The translations under genes and the position numbers were made by a program. From the NCBI GenBank assembly GCA_023627715.1, contig JAMAHW010000007.1, positions 248,001-312,000 of the forward strand: a stretch of 64,000 bases of DNA. Reading direction: 5' to 3'. The notes beneath the pieces were generated by a model. It ran no database searches and was not told the DNA's origin. It saw only the letters and a list, made by a program, of their open reading frames with translations. The stretch is from Periconia sp. R9002. Its lineage: Eukaryota; Ascomycota; Dothideomycetes; Pleosporales; Periconiaceae. Position 1 is the first letter of the stretch, and every line of letters starts with the position of its first letter. Shown piece after piece: positions 45,824-59,000 of the stretch.

Positions 45824-47452
45824 TGAAGCCGGATGAGCCACTGCAGCAGCCACGTTGACGGTTGTGCTTCGGATAGGTCCTGATGACCTACCAGCTAATG
45901 ACGAAGGGGGAGAGGAAAAGGAGTTCGCAAATTGCGAATTTGAGAAAGATGCGCCAGGCCAATAGACTCCACGCGAAGCTTGGGGCGAATCCACAGAGGG
46001 CAACCGGTGGCTCGTAGTCCCAAGGCGCAATGGAAAACGGTAATCGCTCAAGTCGAGAGGGACAAGAAGTGCTGAAAAGTGACAGGCGATGGAAAACGAG
46101 GGATCTTGTAAAAGGTCTTTTGCTGACACAAGCGCCCAACTGGCCTAGATATTCTCGATTCGTACACCCCAAAAAAGGTTATGGTGCCTCGCAATGGTAC
46201 CTGGCCGGCCGTTCGGGCAGACAAAAGGCTGATGGAGGGCGGGCGGTTCTGGCGATGATACTTGCGCGGACTTGCCCAATGGACGGTGATACCGACGAAT
46301 GCACGCCTTTCCGTAAAGCTTCTAGAAAGTCTCAGTTGCTGCCATCAATCAGCGGTGTTGCTCGCAGTGAACCGAGGGAGGAGGGCGTACGGAGCAGCCA
46401 AAACAGATGGTCGTGAAACCCGATTTCCCACACGGGCAGCTCTCGGTAGGGCCCGGCTTCCTGGTTGCGCTGACGTAGTGCTACTGAGGCGGTCGCACAA
46501 GCTGTGAGGAGGACAGCTTTTGGGCAAGCTTCGAGGACGAGCCTGTGTTTGATGTTCTACGATGGGGTCTGGTGGGCCGGGAGTGGTCTAGGGAGGACGG
46601 ACTGGCGGTTCTGCTTCCACAGGGTTGGGAACGAGGGTTGGATTTCCAAAGTGGGATGTGGGCAAGCACGAGGTTGAGACTGTCCAGGTGGGAAGGTGGA
46701 GCAGGGCGGCGACAGCAGACAAAGGAAGTGTTGCACGTTGGGGGAGGGCGGCGGCGTTGGATGTGGTGGTGGGAGTCTGACAAAGGTCGATGGTGGTGGT
46801 GGTGAGGCGCGGGAGCACGGCGATCTCCCCTTGTTAAGCTCAGTTCCTGAACGCCGCGCTGGAGCGATGGCGGGCTCGGGCTGGAAGGTGGTGGGCCAAA
46901 AGGAGCAGGCTTTGTTGTTTAGCTGGGTGGAGGGTACAGTGCAGATGGGTGGTGGTGGTGGAGCGGGCGGTGGAGAGATATGTACAGCAGGCTAAGGCGT
47001 CAGGGTTGGAAACTTGGGATGGTTCGCGTGGCTGTCTGGCGCGGCTGGGGGGCACCAAGTACTTCAAGGCTCGGTCTAGCAGACTGGGGCCCTGGGAGTC
47101 TAACCAGGCGATAGGGTTCGTCCGAGCGCCTCTGTGTCTGGAGGCGGAGGGATGGATCTGGATCGAGATGAGAGATGAAGGGCACGAGGGCAAGCAAGCT
47201 ACAGCAGACGAGCGGGGGCGCTATTCACCGCGCCTGCACACAAAAGGGTAAAAGAGACGAGACACGGCAGAAGCAATGATGACTGAAGATGGAAAGCCCA
47301 CACACCGTTCAGGTGTCTGGTGTGTCGGTCTGTCGGTCGCTAAGGATGTGTGTGTGTGTGTACTGACGGTACCGTCTACACTGAGTAAGAAGTATATGTA
47401 CTTGGCGTACTTGAGGACCAAGTTTGAGGGTTATTATGGATGGATGGATTCT
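45824..47452 (-). promoter_or_regulatory. ATG-poor upstream leader of the transcription-factor gene
   Basis: Read on the minus strand, about 1.6 kb contains a single ATG (46343-46345), which opens a seven-codon frame. The strand is C/T-rich. The proximal 0.3 kb is open in frame with the factor; the rest looks like a long 5' leader that avoids upstream start codons. Transcript data would be needed to prove it. Confidence 0.5.
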
Positions 47453-48069
47453 ACATAAATATTATCATGGGCGATGATGGTGGGCAGGTTAGCCATTCGA
47501 TTCGACTGGCAGTACAGCAGCAGCAACAATGCAGTGCCAGCCTGAGCCAGACGCGGCCGGGGGGGAGGTTCAGGTCCAGTCCAGGGTCAAGGTCAAGGTC
47601 AGGGTCAGTGGTCGGTGGTCAGACCCTGTCAACAAGCCCTCACCCTTTTGTTCGGAGTCGCTGGCTTTGCTAACCTGCGGGACGGCTTGGACCACCAACA
47701 AGCGTGGAGACTGAGCTGCGTCGCTTGCGCCGGCCCGGCCTTGGTCAAAGAGCGTCCATCCCAAGAGCTGGCCAACTAACTAACTAACCAGCTAACAACT
47801 TGCTACTGAGCAGTCTACTGTTTGATGTTGCTGTACTCTGTTCATTGTGCTGATGGCTGAAGCTGACTGACCTCGGCGGCGCTGTCACCGTCTTTCGGCG
47901 ATGGCGTCAACTGCACACTACAGGCGGCAGGCACGGAGAAGCTTTTTGTTCTCTGTGAGTCTGTTTTGACTCGAGACGGGGCGGGGACGAAGGCAAAGGC
48001 AAAGATGGAGAAATGCGGCAGATGGATGGATACCTGCCTGCTGTACTGTTACCAGTCAGTCTAGACACG

Positions 48070-48071
<2 letters not shown>

Positions 48072-48135
<64 letters not shown>
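48072..48135 (+). repeat. TG dinucleotide microsatellite, 32 units
   Basis: Uninterrupted TG run of 64 bp. Shorter TG/GT runs occur at about 35559-35576 and 55838-55865. Long pure arrays are mutable markers and can adopt Z-DNA. Confidence 0.95.
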
Positions 48136-48136
<1 letters not shown>

Positions 48137-48660
48137 TGTGTCCAACTCTGGGCCATGCGGCTCTCCTGACCCGCCGTCGTGGTGCAAGCGATCCGATGTG
48201 AATGGAGACACTACCACCAAGTTGCGAGATGGGGCTGCGGCCCAGACGGGAAGGCCGGTAGCTTGTTTGGGCCATGGCCGACGTTGTTTTCCTTTTTCTC
48301 GCTCTCCCCCATTTTCATTTCCTTTGATATTTTTGTTTTTCGGGCACATGTTTTGGGCGAGACGCTGCTGGTGCGTATAGGCTCGAGTAGGCCCCAGGAG
48401 TCCAAGACCAAGGAATGGCTCCCAAGGAATCAAGCAGCCAAGCAAGCTAGGGATCCCAGGGATCCAGGCAAGAGGAAGGAGGGTCAGCATGGGCTATGTG
48501 TCGGGACTGGCGCCAGCGAACGAACCATGACCACTAGTTCTGCACAGTCCGGGTCTGGCCACTATGGCCCATGGCGAGCCGCAGGACAAAGACGTCTCTC
48601 TACAGTATGTACTGACTGCACAAACAAACAAAGGAACCTAACTACCTACTAGAGTATGCC

Positions 48661-48690
48661 TATGCTATGCTATGCTATGCTATGCTATGC
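48661..48690 (+). repeat. TATGC pentanucleotide repeat, six units
   Basis: Six perfect tandem copies of TATGC, with related sequence just before the array. Confidence 0.9.
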
Positions 48691-51600
48691 CCTCGACCTC
48701 GACTCAACCTCGCCGTCTTGTGGCCACCGTGGTTAACTTTTCGTTACGAGGTCGACGACATGCTTAGTTGCTGCGCTGTACCATATGATATGTACTGCCC
48801 GTGCTGTCCATGACTCTTCCCTCGTGCTATTCCTGCTGCTCGCTTTCGTACTGGTACTGTACTGTACTGTTGGTGCGTTTGCGTGTTCCCTCCGTCTCAA
48901 ATCGGCGGCAGAGAAAATCCTTACAGTGCAGCGCGGCGGGCGGGCTGACAGGGCCCAAGCTTCGGCGACCACCAATACACGCCCGTGCTCCTGGCTCCTC
49001 CAGCTGACGAAAGGGCCGCTCGTTCAGGTCGGCGGACTCTCCATCCATGCACATAGCCGAAGACGCCACGACGCCTAGGGCACACACATGATGCCTGCTT
49101 AAGCGGGAGGGGCTGCTCCTTGGACAACAAAGAACCCACCTCCTGCGAGTGCTCATTCGATCGACGCCTCCTATCGATAACCCAGCCAACCGCCCGCCCG
49201 CCAGGCTCAGGTTGGATTGCGTCGTTGATCCATCTCCTTAGCACCACCGCGGGCGGGTGCGCAGAGCAGAGTAACTACTAAGTAGGTAAGGCAGGCATGT
49301 CATGTCACCGGGTGGGTGAGATGGAAGCGTGCCCAGGTGGTCGCGTCTAGAGCGTACCATTCAGTTCTGCGGCTCCGTGCATCGGCGTCACTGGTACCCT
49401 ACATGGCACGTACTCGCAATCATGTGCGGAGCAAAAGGACTAGGTACATGGTGTGGGTTAAAATAGGCAGGGCGAGGGAGAAAAAAGGAGCGAGAGATTG
49501 GGAAAATGGGGGGGGTCTGAGGTAGGCAGCACGGCCGCGATTGGACCGCTCACGGTACTGTACGGTAAGAAGGACTGGGTCAAAGTAGATAGTCTGTACT
49601 TGTGCGTACCTAGGGTTGAGTCTGATGTGATGAGATGATGCGCGTCTTGTCTCTGGGGGCTGTCGCTTTATTTTTAGGGGGCGAATGGCATGGCCTGCCG
49701 CACGTGTCTGGCCCAGAGCGGCATAGTCTCGCTGGGATGCTGGTCCTGTCAATCGCCATGGATCAGGGGACCATCCCGTCCTGGGTCAAGGTCAAGACTT
49801 GGACTTGCTCAATCCATGTGTTGGACCATGATTACCTCCCTCTGCATTTGTGCGGAGACGGGCGGAGGCGGAACACGCAATTTGCTGGCCAACTATAGCA
49901 GAGTTGCGATAATGACAGGAGGTGCGGATGCGGTGCGATGCGAGGCCGGTAGCGCTGCATGGCAAAAATAAATAATCATCACTTGTTTGTTCCCTATCGT
50001 ACTGACCATCTACGAATTTGCCGTCCCCATGGATGGAAGCCTGTTGAGCAAATATTGGCAGATCTCCACGTGGTCAAGATGCAGTTCTTCCCGTACTTAA
50101 TAAGCCTTCATGTAGGTCTCTCGGCCTTTTGCTTTTTTCGGGCATAATGCTTGCGGCTGGGCCGCTGGGGGGATGGGGGGATGGGTTTGGCGAGAGTTGC
50201 CCTCGACGTTTTGCAGCTGCACTGCAGTCTGCAGCCTTGGGCGGGAGTGAAGGACGGCTGAGTCACGCATGATTAGATGATGATTAACAAAACCCGACTT
50301 TAAGAGCTGCGACTCAGACTTACGGCATCTTTGATGTCTAAACAGGGCTTGCACAGTAATCATGAACCTGTTGCACAGTGCCGTGCCCGATTCCGCGAGC
50401 CCGTATTTGATGGCCAACTCTCAACCGTGGTCGCGCCGTGACGGGTATTGGGCTACCGCTGTAGTTGTAGCCATCGCGGTGCCGAGATATGCAGCCCAAG
50501 TCGATACTTGGCTAACCACGAAACATACTGTCCTAGATATTGTCAAAGTACTTTTCCAGCTGGCATTGATACCTAGTGGCACCCGCACATCATCAGCGTC
50601 ATCATTCCAAGTGATTATGTACTTGCAGGGCAGGCACTGCGGACATGCTCCGGAGAGTACCAGGATACTCTAGTAGCTGATAGCAGCTGGCAGCAGAAAT
50701 TAGCTGGAATAATATCCCGAAAGCTTGAACGCTGAAAGCTGAGAATCCGTGGCAAAGGCGCGCAAATGGGACGGTGCCATGCGGTGCGCATAACAACGGG
50801 CCGGAAAAAGACCCTTTCATCAGCGTCTGGGGACAAAGTTGCGATACGATCTTGATGGTTAGGTAAGTAGGTACTCCAGACCGATCCAACTTTGTTAAAA
50901 TGAAGGGATTTTGACATGCTCAACCGTGCAACAGCAGTCGTCCTGCAACCCACTGGACCCCTGGAACCACCAGCCAATAAGATCCGTGCCTTAGTGTACT
51001 ATACTGCACTTATGTAAAGTAGCAGGTGTCATGGGATAGATGGAGAGAAGGAGCAAACGGATGTTGCCGCACCTGTCTGTCAATGGCCGTGATGTACCTA
51101 ATTAGTACCTACCCTAGCGCTGCTTTGACATGTCGACGACTCCACTACATAACCAACCGTCGGTTCATGGTGGATGGATGTGATGGACGGGTGGGCCATG
51201 AATGGACGACTGAGAACCCGAATCCGACAGGTAGCTGTCTCCGGACCGGCCATTATCGAGGGATCTGACCGGGCATGAGATGAGATGGGCCCATGTGCAC
51301 GGCATGCAGTCCACACTGCACAGAGATGTATGTATGTAGAATGTAGGTGCAGCACGCGCGTGGCCATCCCTGTCGTTCCAACATCTCGAGGCTTCGTCGT
51401 TAACCTCTCTGCCGGATTTCTATTTTCCTCGCTCGACCACGGACGGCAGAGGCAAACGGGCGATGGGTGCCATGAATCAAGGCGCATGCCCAAGAGGATG
51501 GTATGTACCAGGCACGCCGTTGGAGTTGCCTATATGACAGATGGCACCGTCTAGGTACGAGGCATGTCGAGAGACTTTCCTGTACAACCTGTCCGTCACA

Positions 51601-54600
51601 GTTCATGTGCACCCTACATGATACGTGATACAAGAGTGCGCGCACCCAGGCACGTAGTTGAGACGGTCGGCAGCCTCCCGACAGCCGGCCAACGTGCGCC
51701 TCCCCTACGCTACCCAACTCTACTGCAATTACATAGGCACGTACGTTTCTGGAGGGTAATACTTTCACCTTGTCTACCTCTACCTACATACCTCTTGTTC
51801 CCGTATGGCGCCATGCGTGGGCGCCGCTGTCGAGTTGATGCTGTCGGGCTTGCCGCGATGACCCCACGCCGATTGCTCGTCTATGTATGTAGGTATGTAG
51901 GTATGTACACATGTAGTTTAATTCGGCCTTTGGGATTGGATCCCCTGTCAATAAATGAGGACTGATTTGATCAATACTCACCTACATACACACATATACG
52001 CACCGCACGCGGGATATGTACGCACTACCATGTAATATATAGCGTGTGGCACAACGCAGTGCGACCATGAAAGGTATGCCATGTACATGGTGTAGATGGA
52101 TACAGTCGTCGTCGCCATTTATTGCCAGCAGTAAATTAGCATGCCATTTCTCTTTGAGCATGGAAGATGCGAAAAGTATGACAAGGTAAGTAGTGTACAT
52201 GCAGTACATGTAGCTGAGCTAGTAGGAGCATGCCAAGGCCGTGTTAGCTGCAATGGGCTACGCCGTCTGCCTGACTCTCGTCCTCACTCGCACCCGAACC
52301 CCCCCGACGGCACTAGACAAGCCGTCGACTTGGACCCGTGATGTTGGAAATGCGATGCAGCCACGGTCAAAACAAACATCCCAGCCTCGATGGGCCACGG
52401 CATCGCAAAGCCCTCTTTGCTACCCCGCTGCCGCGCGCAGGCGGCCACGTTTTGTGGGCTCCCTCACCCACGCTGCCGGATGCTCTCCAAAGCCCCAAAA
52501 CGCCTCCGTGAAGCCGCCATGGATGGTGAGCCAGGGCATCCCCATCATGACCATGATCCCGCGGGCGCCTCATTTCCTCTTTTTTTTTCTCCTGGTCACT
52601 CTTGTGCTGGTTGCTGAGCTCCCCACCTGCTGGTCCGCCCGTGGGGACTGCCTGCATGTACCGAATCTGTATACTCGTATCCCATGTGTAATGGACATGA
52701 CATCTATCAGCAGGGCCCTGTCAGAGAAATGCCTTCTCATGCACCCCACCGTCTGAGGCATGCACCTGGGCATCTTCCAGCAACAATCTACATGGACTGT
52801 ACATACGGTACGGTAGCTACCTGGCTTCGACGCAGCCTATGGCAACGCCTCGTCTGCATCTGCCAGGTGCTGAGAAGCGACAGCCTGCATCTCGGCGCGC
52901 CGACGTTTGGCCTGCCACCCCGTCGCCTTCCTTCATTTCGGTCCGCCACTCGACTAAATAATGCCGATGCACATTCTGGCACACTCGACTGACATACACG
53001 ACGGCCTGCACTTGTTTTGTCTACACTCAACAAATCTCTTCCATTTTGCTCATTGGTCAATCGCTTCGACCTCGTTTTCGTCTCCCGCACGCTCGGATCA
53101 CCCCAGAGCGAAAACACTCCACATCCAGACCATCCCATTCCTTGTCTCTCTTTTTTTCCTTCTTCCTCTTCCTTGTGTCGCTCTCGTTTGCGCATTCCCT
53201 TCTGCCCCGTCTGATGCGAGACCTCTTGGAACCCACTCTTCATCATCAAATAGCCTTTCACACTACGTGGTAGTCAACGCATGCGCCCTGGAAATATGCA
53301 ATGCCAGATCCCACCCGTTTCCCCCTTCGCTAGTGTGAAGCGTTATTCTGTCTGTAACGGCCTCGATCCGCTTTCTCTACGTACTAAAGTCGTCATGTAC
53401 TCGTACCTGCGCCGATCAAACGTACAACTTCAAGCGCCAGCACTTTCGAACCCACTCTGGTAATTTCCTTCTGAATGAGTAACCGTCAGTTATCGCGCCC
53501 GCTAGCTTCGACGCCTTTTTACCAAGTCTACCCGCTCCCGGTTTGGATCCTGTAGATCCGGGATGATGCACACAGGGGCAATTTTATTAGTGGGAGGAGA
53601 GGAGGACTGGCTCTAGCAGAGTTGGTATGCCCATCCGAGCACATGCAACATCGTGCTCAATCGTCAGCTTTCAGTAGGCAGATGCCATCGAGATGCTAGA
53701 TTGCTCGTGTTCGGAAGGAGAAAGGCTCGTGTCGTACCCGGTCGCTTGAGTCGCGCGCGCGTGCTTCACCACAAAGATTGACCCCCGGATAGACTGCGAG
53801 GCTCTGACTCTGCCTCAGGTTGTCAACAGCTTCAGCCAGTCTCACCGTTGCTTGTACAATTAGACGTGTTGGAGCACTGTCTCCATTCGCTATTCGCCCC
53901 CTAAAATACCGGCGAGCAAGCAAGCGCTCTATAGCCTGCCTCCTAGAAGACGTTGGGCCAATCCAGGCGCCTTCGGTCCGTTTCGTTAACGGTATCTGGT
54001 CACACATAGGGGTGACGCCTCTCTACCAATGATACCAACCGAGAATGTGGCATACATTTGGGCATCTACTTTATGCTCTCATGCGCTTTCACAAGTTTAC
54101 ATTGTACAAGTGCATAATCCATCCCCGCGCGATTTCCATCTGTAGAAAATGCGCGGATATACTTCTACTCAAAGAAGGCCGTCTTCTATACTACACCACA
54201 TGGAGTCTGGTTTATCGCTTGCCACTGAGCCGTTGACCACTAGCCATCCATCTTCAACCGTACCCTAAAGTTCTAGGCTTCCACGAACCATGCCAATAAT
54301 CCCAAAGTTTTGATGGGACGTTGACTACGTAAAAACTTTGCTCTTCTCCAGCATGCCGAGGGTCATGATCCATTAGGTCTTCCCGAACTAAAAACGAAGG
54401 TAATTCATTGCGCCGTGGTCGGCCCCGAGAAACACCTGATCACGAAACAGGAACCCCTCATGTGGCAACTGCTCGAATAGGCAATCAGTAGTGTTGGAGG
54501 GAAAATAGGCACCCCCCATGCTGAGAACTCGCATGTCTTTTCTTTTTCTCTCTGCCCGGCATGCTTCTTTCTCCTTGTGAGGTCACCGGGGATCATATTA

Positions 54601-55837
54601 TCACCGATCGTAAGGCAAGGTTCACCTCCGAAACCACCAAGCTGCACGGAGGAAAAAGAAAAGAAAAGAAAAACATATCCTTTTCGGACCAATACCAAAC
54701 CCCCATCAGCACACCACCTCCTCCTATCCATCGTAAGGCTTCCGATGCCCTCCCCCACCAACTCCTAAAAACCTACCTCTCACCATCCATTCTGATGAAA
54801 AAAAGCGAACAGTAATCGCTGACTGCAGCTTACCACCCCTGTGTCATTACCCCATCCTTCGATGTGCGTTTGCATTTCGCGAACCGTGAGAATCAGTGAT
54901 GTTCCTATAAGCGTTTTATTGTGATCTTCTCTCATTCTTGAATGGCCAGCACAACGCCTTGCCCTGCATGCCCGTCCGTGTGAAGATGAAAATCTTACAT
55001 GATATTTTACGATCGCGGCAAGGGGGGGGGGGGGAACGTTCAAGAAAAGATGGGGGCGGGTAGAGAACGGGAAACGCCGCACGTACTTTTCGTCTCCCCT
55101 TGCCTCTACAGGCCATCATCTACTCGGTCCTTCCTCTTTCTACACTCTCTAAATCTATTTCGAAAAGAAAGAGAGTCACGGTAGTAGACACTTTCCGGGG
55201 TACGGGAAAGGATTGGGAAGCAGATTACACTGTCTAGAACCCTCCATGTAGTCGCCGATTCATCGCGTATAGAGGACATGTCTTGAACCTCGTCTCACCT
55301 CAGATACCGTGCGGGACATAGGCGACGAGAGGGCGGTGATCATAATGTTCGTCAGTCTCTGTGCCCGCCTTGTCTTGTGTGTCTATGCAAAACGAACCCT
55401 TGTCCGTTCACGCGAATATGGACCAGAGCACGAGCAGCGCAAGTCCCCCATCACACTCGACTCCCACGGATGGGGGAAGACATGGCCTAGCCTGGGTCAT
55501 GAGTAACGGGCACGAGATGCATGATTTGGCAGTCCGAGAGAACGGACGAGACTCTCCTCCCCAATTCACGATTCCATCATTAGTGATCGATGACCTAGCC
55601 CCCATCGTATTTTGCTCTCCTTGGGAGAGTCTGAGTCTAGATAACCTGCTTTCCGTTCCCTTGAGTCAGTCAGTGCCCCCTAAGCATGAACCAAGCTGCC
55701 CCAAAAAAGCACAAATCAAACCACCAACACTAAATGTTTATTTTTACAATGTCCGCTTCTCCCGCGCACACTGCATCGCTGCAATTCCGGAATCGGGCAA
55801 AGTGACATGTAGCAGCGCGTGTGGAAGGGAAAGCGCG

Positions 55838-55865
<28 letters not shown>
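55838..55865 (+). repeat. TG dinucleotide microsatellite, 14 units
   Basis: Uninterrupted TG run of about 28 bp in the gene-poor region. Confidence 0.9.
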
Positions 55866-55868
<3 letters not shown>

Positions 55869-56000
55869 GAGAGCAAGCCTAGAGTTGGGGGAGGGGCGGT
55901 GGGATGGGGAGGGAGAGCAGAAAGCGGGCTAGATCAAGACCAGGCTTCGCGAGTACGAGGGCGGTTTCTGGTCCTGTTTTTTATTTTTACTATTATTATT

Positions 56001-59000
56001 TGCTGTCTCTCTGTATCTGTGTCTCTCTCTCTCTCGCACGCGCTTTCGTTCCACTCTTTCGAATCTAGTTGATGCGTCTTGGGCTTTATTGGAGGGGGAG
56101 AGGGAGGTGGTGGGGGGAAATACGATGGTCGTTTGTTGTTGTGCGTTTTTGGTTGGTTAGAGAGGCGTTGGGATGGGGGGTTTGGGGTTTCTTTGCTGTT
56201 CGCGGGTTGATGGTTGGTTGGAGGTGGGAGGGTAAGCTTTGGTGTCCCTATTCTCTCGCATTCGGGTCGCGGATTATAGGGTGCGGGAGAGGGAGAGTTG
56301 GGAGATACACGGGGGGGTCTTTGGAATGACACGCAATGAATGTTGCACGCATACTCGTGGCAGAGTTGTGTAGAATAAAACTAGTATGATGTATCGAGAC
56401 GCATTGAGAGGACGACTGCGAATAGAGCATTGCTGTGCAATTGCTGGTGATTGGCAGCCCTAATATGTATGGCACTGCTTTGGTGTATTGTAGATGCTCT
56501 GCGGGTCTCCTTTTCCCACTAGGGGTGACGATAACTTTGCGTGTCCACGTCAAGCCGGAGCCATACCCATTTCTTAGACTGGTTAGGAGTCACAGCGGAT
56601 TTCTCGCTGCATTGTGTTCTACGTGTTGTATCTCTCTGGTCTTACGTTCCATCGTCTCTCCTTATGGAAAGACCTCGTGCCCTCTTTTCGTCACTCCACG
56701 CAATGTCTTTCGCAGAGCAGGCAAGAAGAAGCGTCGGATACCCCATCACTATTCTCCCTATCACTCAATACATACTTCAATGTTTGCATATTCATCTTTT
56801 CACCAAGATACGCGTATTCAGCTTACCCCTCTGTAGTGTCGTCTCACTCTTCTAGTCCTCGTCCGCCCTTCTCTCTATCCTACTGCTGAAGCCAACCACC
56901 ACACGTTCGTGCAAGCCGTCTTCTGCTTCACTCCATCATCCCTCAAGAGCCATCGAAACGGTGCCGGTACTACATACAATGACGGGAAAAAGTTGCGTTG
57001 CGTGCGTGGATTCTTTCCTAGAGTGTTCAAAGCCCTGCAAGAGACGCGATACGTATGCTGCGAACATCTATAGCAGAGCTCCATGTGGGGAAAACGCAAT
57101 GTCAACACACACATGACACAGTAGATATTGATGGGTTTGTTTAACAGTCACACACTTGGATCATAATGGAGACGATGGATACCAGCACCTCTAGAGAGAA
57201 GCTGGCACCTTCGATCCGCTCCGACAAACGAGGGTAATCGTTCTGCTACCTAACTTAACTAATACTCTGCGTTATGCTATCTTCCCACTTCCCCACCCCC
57301 TTTTGACTCATACTCCCTCTCCCAGATAACGAGATCGACACTCCAAACGATTTGAAGCCTCACGTACCGAAAAAGACCTCATTCACTCCCCTGACACGAT
57401 CACCTACCCGTCCGACGACCCGACCCTCGACCAACGGTTCCTAACTCTTTGGAGAGAATTATACTAATATACCCCAATGTGCTAGCTCAGAACCCGTGAA
57501 TAGGTCTTTGGCTACGTCTGGGTTGAGCTGGTCTCGGATGGGCGCCGTGACCATGATCATTCAAACTTAGAGGAAATGAAGAGCGTTCACGGTGGATTGT
57601 AGAATCAACAGTGTCTGTCCGATTCCCGACGTTCTATTCATTGCACTATAATTCTATGCATGACATGACACGCATTGGAACCGGGTGTGGTTGTTGAAAG
57701 AGTGAGTTGTGAGGGAACCAGACGGTACATGCCAGGTAGCATCACTGCCATCACCTCTGCAAAGTCTACGCACGACGAATCTTTCACTGCAATAGATGCA
57801 TGAGCAGGAACTAAACAAGCCTCCAGAACACTATTCCCTCCTTTCTGCACACCTCTATGCCATGACAATCCTTCTAACTACACAAAACACATCCGGCCAT
57901 AATCAAACGACATATCTACGCTGTCCGTCTTTCTCGTGAATCCTCTCTTGCACAAACACATATCTATTCTATTCTTATCTACTCTTCAGTCCACATACTT
58001 GTATATAATTCAATACCCGCCCCCCTCTTTGAAAACGAAACAACATCACCCAGCATCAACCCGTTAAGACTGACACCTCATTGCACTACTTATATTCACA
58101 ACTAGACTTCCACACTAAACCGGATGTCAACGTACCTTTCTCCCTAATCCAAACTTCACTTATAATCAGAGGGAATACTAGCTAGCCAACCAACACCCAT
58201 ATGCTATATGATCATTTCGCATGTAACACAGAGTAACGTAGTGCAAACCTCAAAATACGCATTCAACGGCCGATGTGCAACGAGAAACTTTCTTTGGGGG
58301 GTTTTTGGCTGTTGATGCTATGGTAAGCTATCAACGCAAAAACTTGGTTAATGATGAATTAGAAAGGAGTAGGGGGGGTTAAGCGAATGGGATGTTCTAG
58401 TGTTTTGTTTTTTTCAATGTTGATTCGTAAGGGCATGTTAGGTTTGCTTCCTGGGGTGTAGAGCAGACGAGAGAGGGGGAGAGGGTCAAAGAAGGTATAT
58501 CGTTTACTTTTGATTCTCCAATTCAATGTTTATGATTATGTAGACAAGGACGTATGTTGAATTCAAAACGAGGTTTGCTTATATATCGCATACGTTCCGC
58601 TTCTTGTACTGTTGGAGGATGATGGCTATCTACCTGCATTTGAATATCGACAAAATCACGGATAAAATTGTTCCCCATATCTGGATAAGCTAAGCTTTTG
58701 ATCATTGAGGGCCGCCCTTCTCCCCTCTTTTTTGTTACTCATTTATTTTGAAGGCTTTTGGATCCCCTTCTTCAAGGTTTCTTGTCTAGGTAGAGCCACT
58801 CAGAATAGATCGTCCTTAGAACCCCTCCAAATAATTCAAACCAAAAAATGCATATAAGACAAGAGGATGAAACAGAGTCAGCTCTGAAGCTCTCATACTC
58901 GAGTAGTACAAAGTGTTTTTAGCGGTAGAAGGTGAGAGATTTCATTTCGGATATATTGGCCACTAGCAAAAGAGTGGAAACTCCTCTGGAAAGGTGTGGA

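Larger units (their letters stand above)
47453..56000. other. Gene-poor intergenic DNA with microsatellites
   Basis: 8.5 kb in which I find no supported gene. Frames are short and overlapping, and none has a motif or splice partner. It holds a TG dinucleotide array (48072-48135), TATGC pentamers (48661-48690), GTAC/TACATG-rich sequence (51.0-52.2 kb), a pyrimidine tract near 53140-53200 and a poly-G run (about 55021-55034). A C/T-rich tract at 52.9-53.3 kb looks like a fungal promoter or leader, but no frame follows it. Confidence 0.5.

Noticed and set aside
47907..48490. Long frames over 47.9-48.5 kb
   Set aside because: They are created by the TG repeat (runs of Cys-Val or Thr-His) on both strands.
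52241..52756. 171-codon plus frame
   Set aside because: Starts at GTG, shows no motif, and overlaps competing frames of similar quality; probably chance.
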